In this document: in pieces, positions 1 to 39,790 of the stretch
Layout: each line of letters starts with the position of its first letter
How positions within the stretch are numbered: position 1 is the stretch's first letter
Assembly: GCA_963693365.1 (NCBI GenBank)
Contig: CAVNZM010000011.1
Coordinates: forward strand, 1,302,001-1,366,000
Source of the DNA: Amoebidium appalachense
Lineage: Eukaryota > Ichthyosporea
Length of the DNA: 64,000 bases
Direction of reading: 5' to 3'
Program-made: the position numbers and the translations under genes
Notes under the pieces: model-generated
The model's input: the letters and a program-made list of their open reading frames with translations, nothing else
Database searches by the model: none
Told to the model about the DNA's origin: nothing

Positions 1-14286
<14,286 letters not shown>

Positions 14287-14451
14287 ATTTGATTGAGGGG
14301 CACAGACGTGCCGGGCCTAGACGTTTGCAAAAAATATAAATTAGCAATGAAAAAAGATAGGCGAGGGGAAGAGTTTTCTTTTTTGTATGAATTTTATTAC
14401 TAATATTGTCATTTAATTTATTTATTTATTTATTTATTTATTTATTTTTTT

Positions 14452-14567
14452 TTTGGGGGGGGGGGGGGGAGGAAGGGGGGGAGGGGGGGGGGGGGGGGGG
14501 GATGTTGGGGGTTTTTTTTTTTGGGGGGGGGGGGGGGGGGGGAGGGGGGGAGGAGGGGGGAGGGGGG
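14452..14567. repeat. Two T-run/G-run composites in series
   Basis: T-runs ending near 14454 and 14522 are each followed directly by long G-tracts. The same T-run to G-run junction recurs at about ten other sites in the window. Confidence 0.8.
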
Positions 14568-16201
14568 GCGGGGGGGGATGGCGAAGCAGTATATTGCTTG
14601 TAAAGCTGTAAGGGCAAAAATAACGGCCTGAGATGGAAGGAGCTGAAACAGCGGGGAGGGGGAAGGGGGAGGCGAAGGGGGGGGGGGGGGGGGGGGGGGA
14701 AGAAAAAGGGAAACCAGAGAGGGAAAGTGTGTAGGATGGGGTTAATTGGTGGGCCAGAGTGCTAATGCCAGAGGCAGTACCCAAAGGAGAGGCGTGTTGC
14801 AGGCCCAGTTATGTGTATAGGTTGTTGTTATGCCTGTGCGCCCTTGTGTGCGTGGGATCTGGCATGGCTTGTGTTTGTGATGTGTGTGTGCTTGTGTGTG
14901 TGCGCGTGTGTGCGCATGTGTCCGCGTGCGTGCGCGCATCTTCATGTGTACGGTGTGTGTGTGCGTGCGCGCTTGTGCATGCTGATGTGTACGCCCATGC
15001 CCGCGCAAAGAGGCGCATTTGTGCAAGTGTGTGACTGTGTGGGAGATCCACCTGCAGGTGCCTGTGCAAGTTTGCATGCCTGTGTAGTCGTATGCAGCCA
15101 AATATGGGACTATTACTAACTGTGTAGGACTTTTTGTAGGTGGAAATCGGTCTGTATCTTTTTTACACACACAAGTAGGTAGTTCATTCGAGCGAGATGT
15201 AAAAGAAGAGGTTATCGATGTGTATGCCTGTGAGCGTGCTTGAGTGAGTGTTCGTGTGTGTGTGTGTGTGTTGTATGCGTCTTGCTGTATGTCTGCGTTT
15301 TTGTGTATGTGCTTGCGCGGATGTTCGTGTGTCTGTGCATGAGTGCGTGTGGGCGTGTGTATGCTTTTGTGTGCGTGTATCCGTTTGTGTGGTGTGCATG
15401 CGGGTGCATGGGTGCGTGCACGTACGCATGTGCAGGCACTGCACCCTGTGGATGTGTATGTGTACAAACCTTTGTATGCTTATTAACACTAGGGCAAGGG
15501 TGCCTTAATTTCGGTGCACTAGTTCGCCGTCGATGGCAGTGTTGATGGGTAATCTGATTGAGGATGCAATGCTTACAGTAATATTTCGCTTACCGTAATT
15601 CCGTTAACCTTTCTCCCCCTCCGTCTCCTTCCTCGGTAAGCTCTACCCAACAACCCCTCTCTCCGTCCCCCTTCACCCCTTTATAAAAGAGATCTGGGAA
15701 AACCGAGCTCCAAAATAACAACCCCAAAACAAATTTTGATAGAGTAATCCCAACCACCTCAATACTCGGCGAGTAATAAGGCTGCCTGGAAAAAGCCTAC
15801 AATATGGCTCTTGGAGATACGCATTTTAGGTGGTGAAATCTATCCCATCTAAAATGAAGTAAAATATTTGTATTTATCATGATATATTTTAAACAGTTTG
15901 ACTAAAAAACGTTAAAGCAGGCCGCATATATAGTCATGCTCTTTATTGTTTGCTTTTTTTCGCGCTTTTGTGCCAGCTCAGAGCTGCCTTGAACTGCCCC
16001 TCATATGCAATGCAGACGGATGGTGATAGCCGCTAGTACCTGCTCATGCCGTCACCTTCAAGTTGAGCTAGGAGCTCGAAAAGAGGGTGTATTAATATTA
16101 GCGAGGGTACGTGCATGTGGTCATGTGGTGTGTGAACGTGTGTGAACATGTGCATATATGTATTTGTGCAAGTGTTGCAAGGAGTTACCCCCCCTCCCCG
16201 G

Positions 16202-16205
<4 letters not shown>

Positions 16206-16237
<32 letters not shown>

Positions 16238-16246
16238 GGGGGGGGT

Positions 16247-16294
<48 letters not shown>

Positions 16295-16379
16295 CCTCTG
16301 CAATTCGATTCTCCCGGGGGGGCGGGGGGAGAGGGGGGGGGGGGGGGGGGGGAGAGGGTCCTCTCTGCAATTCGATTCT

Positions 16380-16414
<35 letters not shown>

Positions 16415-16415
16415 G
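16206..16415. repeat. T-run followed by G-tracts with a short internal duplication
   Basis: A T-run of about 31 bases is followed by a G-rich stretch. The motif TCCTCTGCAATTCGATTCTC occurs near 16295 and TCTGCAATTCGATTCTCC near 16365, each flanked by G-runs, which indicates a local duplication. Confidence 0.7.
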
Positions 16416-17365
16416 GGGGGGGGGCTGGGGCTGTATGCAGGTGCAGAAACGTCGTTTGTGCTCGAGGCCCGCGTGCAAGACTGACTTACATGATCATGAA
16501 GTTCAACTTTACGTTCACGTGCACAAAAATAAATTTATGTTAATTAATTATGGTAAGCTGCTGAAAGGCACTAATTCAGGAAGAAATGTGACCACAAAGA
16601 CTGCATGTACATGCACGATAATATATTATGTATGTAGCCACGGAGTGACTACTACTATCAGACTAAGTGCATGTCACACAGAGCTATGATACATGCACAC
16701 GGCACTCAGTCTTCACAACTGGCAAACATCACCACTATCTTTATGCGCCGCTCTGAACAACAAAGACAGAACCACGGGCTGATGCAAAATATAGCAAGAC
16801 AACAAAACACTACTGCATAGTTGCGCCTCCTAATATTTGCATCTGGCACATACGGGATCACCTTATAATAATTAGTACTTACAGACCGGCTCGTGGTCGC
16901 CTATAAGTTTGGCCTGCACGTAAGCGAACACATCTGTGCGATGTGTGATATATATATATGTTGGCCTGCCGCACATCCAGCTTGAGGTAAAACGACAGTT
17001 GTCCGCCATTATTATTGACAGACCGGTATTTATTAATGATAATAATGGAAAATGGAATTACATAATATTTATTCTATTTATGTACACTGTCAGGGTAGGC
17101 AGTCGATGCTCTATACATGTGCCTGCCTAGCTGCACCCAGTTTGTTAGCCAATAAAGAGCGCAACAAAACTGATAATACTCGCGTATCTAAAACTAACTG
17201 CAAGACTATTTACAATTTTATATCTTGATTATTCGATACCCAAAGAAGATGCCCTATCGGTGGGGACCATTAACCGAGCATGATGCCAGAGTCTCAGGCT
17301 CAGCAGCAACATATTAAAGCTAATCCTAGTGTATTGCAGCTATTTTGAGCCTACTACGGCTAATT

Positions 17366-24951
<7,586 letters not shown>

Positions 24952-26960
24952 GTTTTCGCACGAAAAAATCCGCCGTACGTCATAGCGGGGCTGCGTGCAA
25001 GCTTGGACCGTGCGCGGACCTTGCTGGAAAACCCACTAGCGCGGTGCTGATGGAATAAAAATAAACCTCTTGTGATTGGTAGACCTAAAAGTTGTTGCAC
25101 CAACCAAATAGGCCGACCGTACACAATACAACTTCCCTGAGCCGCGGCTCAGTCGCCAGCAGCGGGCACCTGGCAGCGGGCCGGGCAGGGCCGGCCAACA
25201 CAGTGGCACCGGCCAGCTGCCCGGCCTCCGAAACGGAATCTGGATCCCTACTCCGTCGTCGAAATGCGCAACCACTTTCTTCAATACCCTTAATGTTACT
25301 GTGGCGTTTGGCGCCAAGGCAGGTGGGGCATGGCCGTTGTTGAGGCCACCCATAACTATGTAGGTGTCTCCATCATCACCTTGTTTTTATTATCTTCGGT
25401 GTTTTTATGGCCCCAACAGGTTTTCGTGCTTATGTGTTTAGGCCCTCAGGCTGGATCCTCCGAAGGGGAGGGGTTGGGGGCTAGGGGAGGGGAGGGGGCG
25501 TGGGGGAGGAGGGGGCTGGCGTTTGGGGGGGGGGGGGGGGGAGAGGGGGGGGGGGGGGAGAGAGGGGGAGTGGGTGGGTGAGTTGGGGGGGGGAGGGGGG
25601 GGGAGGAGGAGGGGGGGAGGGGGGGGAGGGGAGGGGGGAGGGGAGGGAGGGCGGGGGGGGGGGGGGGGGGGGGGGGGGGGGCTCGAGTCCTGAGCCTCAC
25701 TGATCATGAGCATCGAAGCTCCTGACTTCCTGATCCCGCCGTAACCGCCGGCACCTGAGCTCGAGTTGGTACACCAGAGTCCTGAGCAGAAAAACATACC
25801 CCTAATTCAGTCGAGCGTAGTAGACGATGTCATGATACATGTACCTCGAACCTCATGATCAGTATCAGTACATGGGCTACTAATTGATCAAGTGACTGAT
25901 TGCTACTGATAATTAGGGCTACAATAAAAATGATTTATTTCCCAGTAAAAAGATGACTCTCTGACTACCGGAAAAGTATACGACTCACGCCTAGGCCTAT
26001 ATAGGTCTAGAAATTAAGGCAAAGTCTTCGGAGTAAAATTTAGAAGAGAAGAAAAAAAATTAGAGGAAGATATGAATGCATGCTATATCTATAAAGAAAA
26101 GAAAGAAGGAAGGACAGAGACATGTCAGATCATGCTGTACTATGTAGTCTCTTGTAGATGATACAGAGTAGAGGTACATCCGGTTCGATCTCAAGTGTTT
26201 TGCAGCTGCTAGCTCGAATGCCCTAATCAATTACTCTGAGGTCTCTCGAAAGGGCCTTAAAAAGATACATAGCATCCAGAAGTATAAAAATATATGGTGC
26301 ATGGGGTAGCACATGGCAATTTTATTAGCCTATCCTCCTTCAATGCTCGGTGTCTGTCTCTTGCCTGTTATCGATCTTAACAGATAAAAGCTACCACCGG
26401 TACCCAACTTCATTTTTGCAAGTGTGCCATCTGACATAGGTCAGATGGGCTCGGCTGCAACTGGTCGAGAGCTGGGGTTTCCCTTCTTTTTTTTTATTTC
26501 ACACGTTTTGATCCAGGGAGTAGCCCCACATGAACTATGTACGTATAACGTCTCCCAATAAGTAACGAGTGAAATCTAAGAGGCCCTCCATATTAGGGTG
26601 CTACACATGATATCACCACGAAAGTTGCATGACCTGAATGCATGCTGAGTTTCCCTTTGCACGTATCACATTAGTTCGTGATGGCTCTACCCCCCCCCCC
26701 CCCCCCTTTTTTTTTTCTTTTCTTTTCTTTCTTATTTTTTGTGTGGGTGTGGGGGGGGGGAAGGGGGGGGGGGGGGGGGGGGGGGGGAGAGGGGGAGGGG
26801 CCCGGGGAAAGGGGGAGGGGGGAAGGGGGTTGTTGGGACCGCATATTGGTTATATCGAAAAGGCAATTAGGAGACCTTGGCCGATCCACTACGATCGACT
26901 TTATCATAATGGTTTGAAAGCTTGCCTCCCAGCGCGAGCATCGTAGATGTGTGTGTGTGT

Positions 26961-27004
<44 letters not shown>

Positions 27005-27240
27005 GGACCGGCAAGCAAGGCGCTAATGCATTTTCTTTCTTACACTTAGGAAGGCCAGGGTAAGGGGGGAGGGGGAGGAGGGAAGTGCACGCTGTCTCAC
27101 AAGAAAGACTGAATCATGTCTGATTTATAGATAGGGTTTTGTGTCATATCAGTACATACACTGTCTCACGTAGAACCAGTACCAACTTGAAGACAGCGGG
27201 GTGGGATCACAGCGCTGGCGTCTTCAAACGAAGAGAGCGA

Positions 27241-28320
<1,080 letters not shown>

Positions 28321-28954
28321 AGACAAATGACACAACCATCAGCCCCACCTCCCCCTAGGCCCTCCCATTACGACCACCAGACACACGCGTGCACACACGC
28401 ACACGCACATTGTACACAAACACACATGTACGTGCGCACGTGCAGTCATGTACGTGCAGGAAGGTGGACGCATGCTACCGCTGCCATCAGATGACGATGA
28501 GCTAAAAAAAGTACATACATACACAGCCTAACACAGCCTACACAGGAATGTTAGAATGCAAAATGATTGGTCGTAACAAAATCAATAGATCGTCTCAGCC
28601 AATCGTAACCGACAGCCTGGCTTGATTGGATGCTGAGGAATGTAGCCCACTCTCACTGGTCAACCCGCCCGCCTGCCAGCTTCATGGAGTTCATATCAGC
28701 AGCACTCGGGGCCCACCTAGCCTCCACTTTGCATCTAGGTCAAAGATGGTACAACACCTTCCGTACTTGTGAAAATTTTGTGACAAATTTCTCTAGGTGA
28801 AGACATCTGTCTCTATCTATTAGGGCATAGTTTCTACGCCAGACCAGTAGTACAGTAGGCTCGAGAGCAGCGAGTTGCTGGGTACCGACGTGGCTGTTTC
28901 TACAAGACGTTCGATTTTGCACTCTCCGACACACTTGCACATTGAATAAAGGCC

Positions 28955-28970
28955 TTGACTATAAAACCCT
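28955..28970 (+). promoter_or_regulatory. TATA-like box upstream of paralogue B
   Basis: CTATAAAACC lies about 135 bases before the ATG at 29099, after a cluster of CCAAT/ATTGG motifs at 28560-28640. The transcription start is not known. Confidence 0.4.
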
Positions 28971-29098
28971 CTGGTTGTCTTACCCAACAGAGATAGTGGG
29001 TCATTACTCAATCGAACTCAGCCCGCACAGTTAATTTTTTTGAGAAGCCCTTGCAAAGACGAGCAATACGGAGACCAACAACGCAGCGACCATCCATC

Positions 29099-33948
<4,850 letters not shown>

Positions 33949-35061
33949 GTGTTATTTTAGCTTGCAAGCGCGCTGATACGGTTTGTCCTTTTTTGTCCCC
34001 TTTTCCCCTCTCGTTTGTATTCCTTAAAAAGGGATTTTTAAATGTAACTGCGTTTTACACCTAGTCACTGTTGTTGGTCACTTATAATGCAACTTCTTTA
34101 TTGTTTGACGAGGGTAGGCCTAAGAGAGGAGATGTTGTCGTATGCCTTGATCAAGACTCACCCGCTATTTTTGCTGTCGTTTGCTTGCGGCCACCGGGAC
34201 CCTGTTTCTTTACTTTTTTTTTTTTTTTTAGCAAGAAATACCCTCTAGATGAATGATGATCTAGTCGGATTTGCTATGTAAATATGTTGTTGAAGAGATA
34301 CCGGGGCATACTACTCTGCCTAATGAGCAATGCGAAGTACGACACCACAGTTTTTGCTGCATACAAGTTAAATCCTCGATAATCTGATACTCTTGATGCC
34401 ATACCAACTGTAGTATACATTCTTTCAAGACAGGAAGTCTTGGAATAATAAAAAGGTATTCTTTATGTGTCATCTATGAGCGTTCACTCGATGCTATTTC
34501 GCACTATGCTCCAAATGAAATAGTGGTCAAAAATGGGAAGGTTCACGAGATGGTTTTGCACACTGTTCATTTGGTTGAATGTTGGGCCTAGATGTCACCT
34601 TTTTATTTTTTGGAAAAGGATAAAAAAAAGTAGGGATTTGCCCTTTATATCTCCATGCGGCGGACGTAACCAAGTTCTTAAAGTAGTGCATTGCCAACGG
34701 TGGCTTGTGGCAGTCAATCGAAAGGCTGTATCACGGGTCAAGTGAAAGGTTGGGGAACATTCAGGAGAGGGAGGGGGAAACAGTAGCAAACCATCCGATA
34801 GAGCAAAGGGAGCTAGACAGCGAAAGCGTGGGAAGAAACGAAGCTGAGGGGCGCAGCACAGAAAGAAAAAGGGATTAAACTTTTCGCTTGAGCGGCTTTT
34901 TAGAAGTTTTTTCTCTCTTTTTTTTTCCCTCTTTTTCTTCTCCATCTTCCCCTCTCTCTCTCTCTCCCCCCCCCCCCCCCCCCCTCCCTCTCCGCACACA
35001 CACACACACAAACGCACGTGCACATGTGCGCACATACACACACAGGCACACAGGCACACAG

Positions 35062-35097
<36 letters not shown>

Positions 35098-35102
35098 GCG
35101 CG

Positions 35103-35154
<52 letters not shown>

Positions 35155-35629
35155 AAAAAAAAATGAAGCCTGCCCTTGATCTAAGCAAATGTCCTTTGCC
35201 CCGTATCACGTGCACATTAATCCTTTTCAACATAAATTGATTGGCTGCATCTTTTTTTGGTAACCCGGTTACCCTTACTTGCATGTTGGGCCACTTTAAA
35301 AGACTCGTTCCCACTACAGATCATCATAACCAAAATCTTTTAACAAAGGGACTGTCAGTGGCAGTACAAACTGATAGCTGCATAAATATCCTCAGAGCAT
35401 GTTACTATACCGCCTTTCAGGTTTGTTTACGGTAACCCGTTCTTTCCTCCCCCCCCCCCCCCCCCCCCCCCCCCCCCGTCTTATTGATCTCCTACCTATC
35501 CCCTCCATTTCGTTCACACTAAGGGTGTGGGCCCGGATGACATTGTACTTGCGCAGGATATTCCATGCGGATACACATTTGCCGCCTATGGGCCAATCAC
35601 TCGCCGGATCGAGCAAAACGGTTACCCCG

Positions 35630-35693
<64 letters not shown>

Positions 35694-36419
35694 AGGGGGG
35701 GGAGGGGGGAAGGTTAGGGGCGACGAACCAAAGCTGGGCACCTACTATTCATACCATTTTGGGAGAGGAGTTGTCGGGAGGAAAAGAGTTGGGGCAAACA
35801 ATGTACAAAACACGGGCGAAGAACAAAGAGGAAACACGACCAAGCACAATGTGTGTTCGACTTAGTGTCTGCAAAGAGCATGTGCACTCTTCCTGCAGTC
35901 TTTTTTTTGTGTGGTTGGGGCAGGAGCCAGCCCACCAGCCATTCCCACCTCTCTAAAATACTTGTACTACTGGCCCATATGTTTGGCCGTATATGAACAC
36001 TGCTGGGGGTGGCTTGCAAGCTACCGCCTATGTATACCCAATGGCACGGAAGATAACACTACTCTCCTTGTCAGTCCAAGCCAATCGGAACAAGGTGTCT
36101 GCTACCTAGTATTTACCGTCTGGTTCGAATAACTGGCCTAGTACGCCAGAAAATATTGTTCGAGTCACCCCATTCCCACTGCCCGAACCACATGTATGTA
36201 CAGAAAGCTCGGTGTAATTCAATTCACTTTCAAGTTAATATGCTACCTGCTCGGACTCATTGTAGTTACAAGTACACCAATCAACGGCAGCACAGCACAA
36301 CAACATCCTCACAAACACTAAACATGCGACACTGTTAACTGTCCGGCACTACTAAATGAGTGGGAATGGAAAATATCATCTCCAGAACCGATAATTCCAT
36401 ACATAGAAACCAGATTAGG
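33949..36419. other. Convergent spacer between paralogue B and the RRM gene
   Basis: 33950-34900 is ordinary sequence with no gene seen. 34,960-35,165 is CT-, C- and (CA)n-rich. 35,445-35,477 is a C-run. 35,633-35,715 is a T-run/G-run composite. A weak coding-like stretch at 35,506-36,132 is listed separately. No clear AATAAA was found just behind either gene. Confidence 0.5.
35506..36132 (+). other. Weak coding-like segments of unknown identity
   Basis: 35506-35630 opens behind a possible acceptor and reads GVGPDDIVLAQDIPCGYTFA and GPITRRIEQNGYPG, which look protein-like. A T-run/G-run composite then interrupts it. 35911-36132 is an open frame ending LVFTVWFE and TAA, with aromatic residues and an NGTEDNTT N-glycosylation pattern. 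No donor or start is convincing and no family was recognised. It could be exons of an untraced gene or chance. Confidence 0.22.
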
Positions 36420-38660
36420 CTAGTACCTCGAATGACCCATACCGGCATGGGGTGCCCCTGCGGCAATCATGGCGGCACGTGCATGGTGGTGGGGGTGCAT
36501 GTGAGGATCCTGCATGGGGCCCAGCAGGAAGTGTGGCTGTGCCAGTGCCAGCGTGTGCATGTCCAAGTGCGCAGGTATGGGCAGCCACACCGCATGCAGT
36601 AAAGGCCGGGGTGGAGGTGGCGGTGTGCGTTCGCGTATGGGTGCGGGCTCGAGGAAGTAGGCACGTGCCCGGCCCATGTTGCTTACGTGGCCTCCGTTTA
36701 CATCGATGAATGCACTTGCGGCAGACTCCCGGTAAGCAAAGTGCACCATCACAGCACCATTGCCTACTGGGTCGAACCGCTCGAGTTTTCCGTAACGCAA
36801 CAGCTCACGTTTCCACCGTTTGAATGCTCGATCGCCGGTTGGGAAGTGCACCACAAGCAATGTCTTGGTCATGTGCTTGGACCGTTGCATTCCAGGAACA
36901 TCAAGGACAGGAAGGGGTGGTGCCGAGTCGATGGTTTTCTCGTTTGTTTCTCGGGTTTCTGTCCGCCTTTGTGCAGGTGACGGCTGCACCGAGGCAGGAC
37001 GGGCGGAAATGATGACATGGGGGAGGGAATCTATCGATAGGTCACTGTCTGTTGTAATGTCTTCCCACCCAAAGTTATCGTCCGAGTGGCTTGTCGTACT
37101 GCTAGCCGAGGTGGGAGTGGAAGCGTTCACCAACACAGACCTGTCAGCTTCCCACCCATCATCTTCCCCCGGTGTCAGCGATGCCCACGATGGACTCGTT
37201 GGTTGCCCATCGTGGCCGGGTGCTGACAGTTGGCGGTTGTAGCCGTGCCCGTTGGCTCCGTTGTGGTACCCGTTGACTCCGTTTGTGTTGTGGGCGCCAA
37301 AAGGTTTCTGTTGGTGGCCGTTATAGACCGCAGCCGCATGCGATGGTGGGGCAGTATGCGGCCTGATCCTCCCCCGGATGTTTGTTTTGTGCTTGTGGGG
37401 TGTCTGAACGGCCGAATCCGATAGCACCCGGTGAACGGACAGGTCGTAATCGTTGACTTGGTGCACGTGTGGCTGTGTGTTGCGCCGGTGGCGCCTTCGC
37501 TCGACCTGCTGCCATGCGGGTGACGGCTCCCGCATTGGTAATGGTAGTTCCGTGGATGTAGACGGAGTTGGTGGTGTGTGTGTTGTTGTGGGTGTGGGCA
37601 ACGCAACGGTTGGCTTGAGGGGTGTAGTGATTGGCGTGGGTGGGCGGGATGGCTCCGCGCTTGCTTCAATCCGTACGGCACTGTACACCGGGGTATTCGA
37701 GTTGGAGAGAGATGGTTTGTGGGTGGTTTTGGGTGCCTGTGCGATATCCAACAGTGTGCCCCAGCAGTCCGGTGTTGGGCACGGTTTGCCTCGTGTGTGG
37801 TGCGCATGGGGGTGGGGCAACATGGCTGACCCAAAGCAGCCTCGGTGGTATGCCAGGCGGCAAAGTGCCGTACACTCAACACGCACCGTTGTGCCGTCGT
37901 TGCTTAGGGGTCTGTTGCACAGCATACACCCCGGGGTTTGGGGTGGGGTGACGATGAATCCGGGTTTAGTTTCGTTGTTTTCGGGTGTTCCGCTGAATGA
38001 AGAGTGGGGGGGCGGGTTTATTGTGTTGCGCGTTGGTGTGTCTGTGCTGTTGCTCCGAGGTGCCTTCTTCTCATGCAACGTTTTCGAGGAATGGCTGGGG
38101 TCGCTATTACATTGCTTTGCTCCACTGGGTGTTGTGCCCGGGCCAGAGGTGGACGACGAGCCCTTGTGGTGTCTCCCTACATGGCAGAACTCGGTCACCA
38201 AACTAGGTGACTCTGCCCGTTGTGGAGAGTCCGTTGGGTGTGTCCTCTCAACCTGGTGATCGCCACTAGTAGGTGCTTCGTGCGCCAATTCATCCTGTGT
38301 GACTGCTTCCAGAAAGGAAGCCTGTTTTGGCAAATCGGGCAGAGGGCTAGTGGGCCGACAACCAACACCGTTGGTGCCAGCGTATGGTTGGCCGTTGGGG
38401 CTACCGTGCCATCTGTTGTTTTTCGGCGGGACGGGTGGCTGGGGTACCCGTGGTACCGGTGGGCGCGACTTAACATTGGTGGCCGGTGGGGTTGATGTGT
38501 GTGCACCGGGTGATTGCTGTTGGGGTATGACCATGTGAGATTGGATCCCGTTGCTTGGGCGCACAGGCTTGATTGGGCTGTAAGACTGCGGCATATCTCT
38601 GCTACTCAGATCTCCCTTTGCAGGAAATGTCTCGCTGGTGGCAGGAGTTGCCGTAACAAC
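36420..38660 (-). other. Large last exon with zinc-finger-like cluster and RRM
   Basis: A 2,241-nt uninterrupted frame, by far the longest exon in the window, with an acceptor just before VVTATPATSETFP. The Cys/His cluster starts near residue 270 of this exon (CMLCNRPLSNDG). The RRM starts near residue 600 (KTLLVVHFPTGDRAFKRW). The C-terminal tail is His/Met/Ala-rich and ends GMGHSRY. Confidence 0.85.
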
Positions 38661-39414
38661 CTGCTCAGATAAACAACAGAAGGAAGAATCAGTAAAAGTA
38701 CTAGGCATGGCATACAGACCTCCCCCCCCCCCACAAACACACACGAACACCCACACGCACGCGCGCGGCGCGCGCACACACACACATGCATGCGCGCATA
38801 GAGAGGAAACAACAATTGTGCCCAAGCCTTGGGTTTTCTTTTGTCCAACTGCCTTCATCATCCTTTAACCTGGAGCATGATGTTGAGATATTGAGCACTG
38901 GCAAAACACTTGTTCAACACAACCGAAACTTGGTTCCACCAAGCCCATCGTCACTAAAAGGGAGACGAGAAAATCTCACCTCGGTGAAGCTAGGTTTTCG
39001 TTGCTCTGTAGCTCTTTTCGACTTCACAGGCCGATTAGAAGGTCCGTTCTGGTGCACAAGAGGATTTGCTGTGTCAGGCAGCACATTGTCCCTGTTTGGA
39101 GCTGCTGCTTCTGTTGTTGTCAGACTCCCTGTTGTCACTGGTGGCGGCAATGACTCGGGGTATGAAGGTGTAGAGGGGGATGAAGAGGTTGTGTGGACTG
39201 CAGGACTTGACGGTGCAACAGAGAATGTCATTGGGATATTCTGCTGAGGCATAGGGAGTCAGATAATTTGCCCTATCTTATGATGCTGCTTTGTCATTTA
39301 ATTACCGAAGAAAATATCCACACTCCCGAAAATTGTTCATAAGCACGTCGTACAAATTACCGAGTAGTCACTCCATAACACACACAGCACGAATTGGGAT
39401 CCCCCCCCCCCCCC

Positions 39415-39457
<43 letters not shown>

Positions 39458-39729
39458 AAATTAACCACTCTCCTTCTTACCCCCTCCCAAACACATGTGC
39501 ACAGAGGAAGAAAGAAATTAAAGGAAGATTGCACATCGAATGACTGCATCAAGTGTACAATAATACCGAGTGAAAAAACATGCAATCTTTTGAAATAAGC
39601 CCATTTTGGGCAGAGGGGCGTGGAGAAGCGGGGAGGGGGGGGATGGGGGGGGGGGGGGGGGGGAGGGTTGGAGGGGCCCCCGGAGGAGGCGGGGCTGGGG
39701 GGCTGGGGGGGGGGGGGGGGGGGGGAAGA

Positions 39730-39790
<61 letters not shown>

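Larger units (their letters stand above)
14287..17365. other. Intergenic: upstream of the Munc13-like gene, downstream of the first beta-helix gene
   Basis: No supportable gene. On the minus strand a TATA-like TTTATATTTTTT lies about 45 bases before the ATG at 14286. 14,400-14,700 holds T-run/G-run composites and G-tracts. 14,880-15,480 is degenerate (TG)n. 15,500-16,100 and 16,490-17,365 are ordinary AT-richer DNA. 16,206-16,415 is a long T-run followed by G-tracts containing two copies of CTGCAATTCGATTCTC(C). Confidence 0.6.

Noticed and set aside
25092-25353. GC-rich frames on both strands
   Set aside because: Open on both strands through base composition only, with no domain and no splice partners.
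37453-38259. Plus-strand frame of 268 codons
   Set aside because: It is the antisense shadow of the long last exon of the RRM gene, whose own frame is open for 746 codons and joins in phase to six upstream exons.
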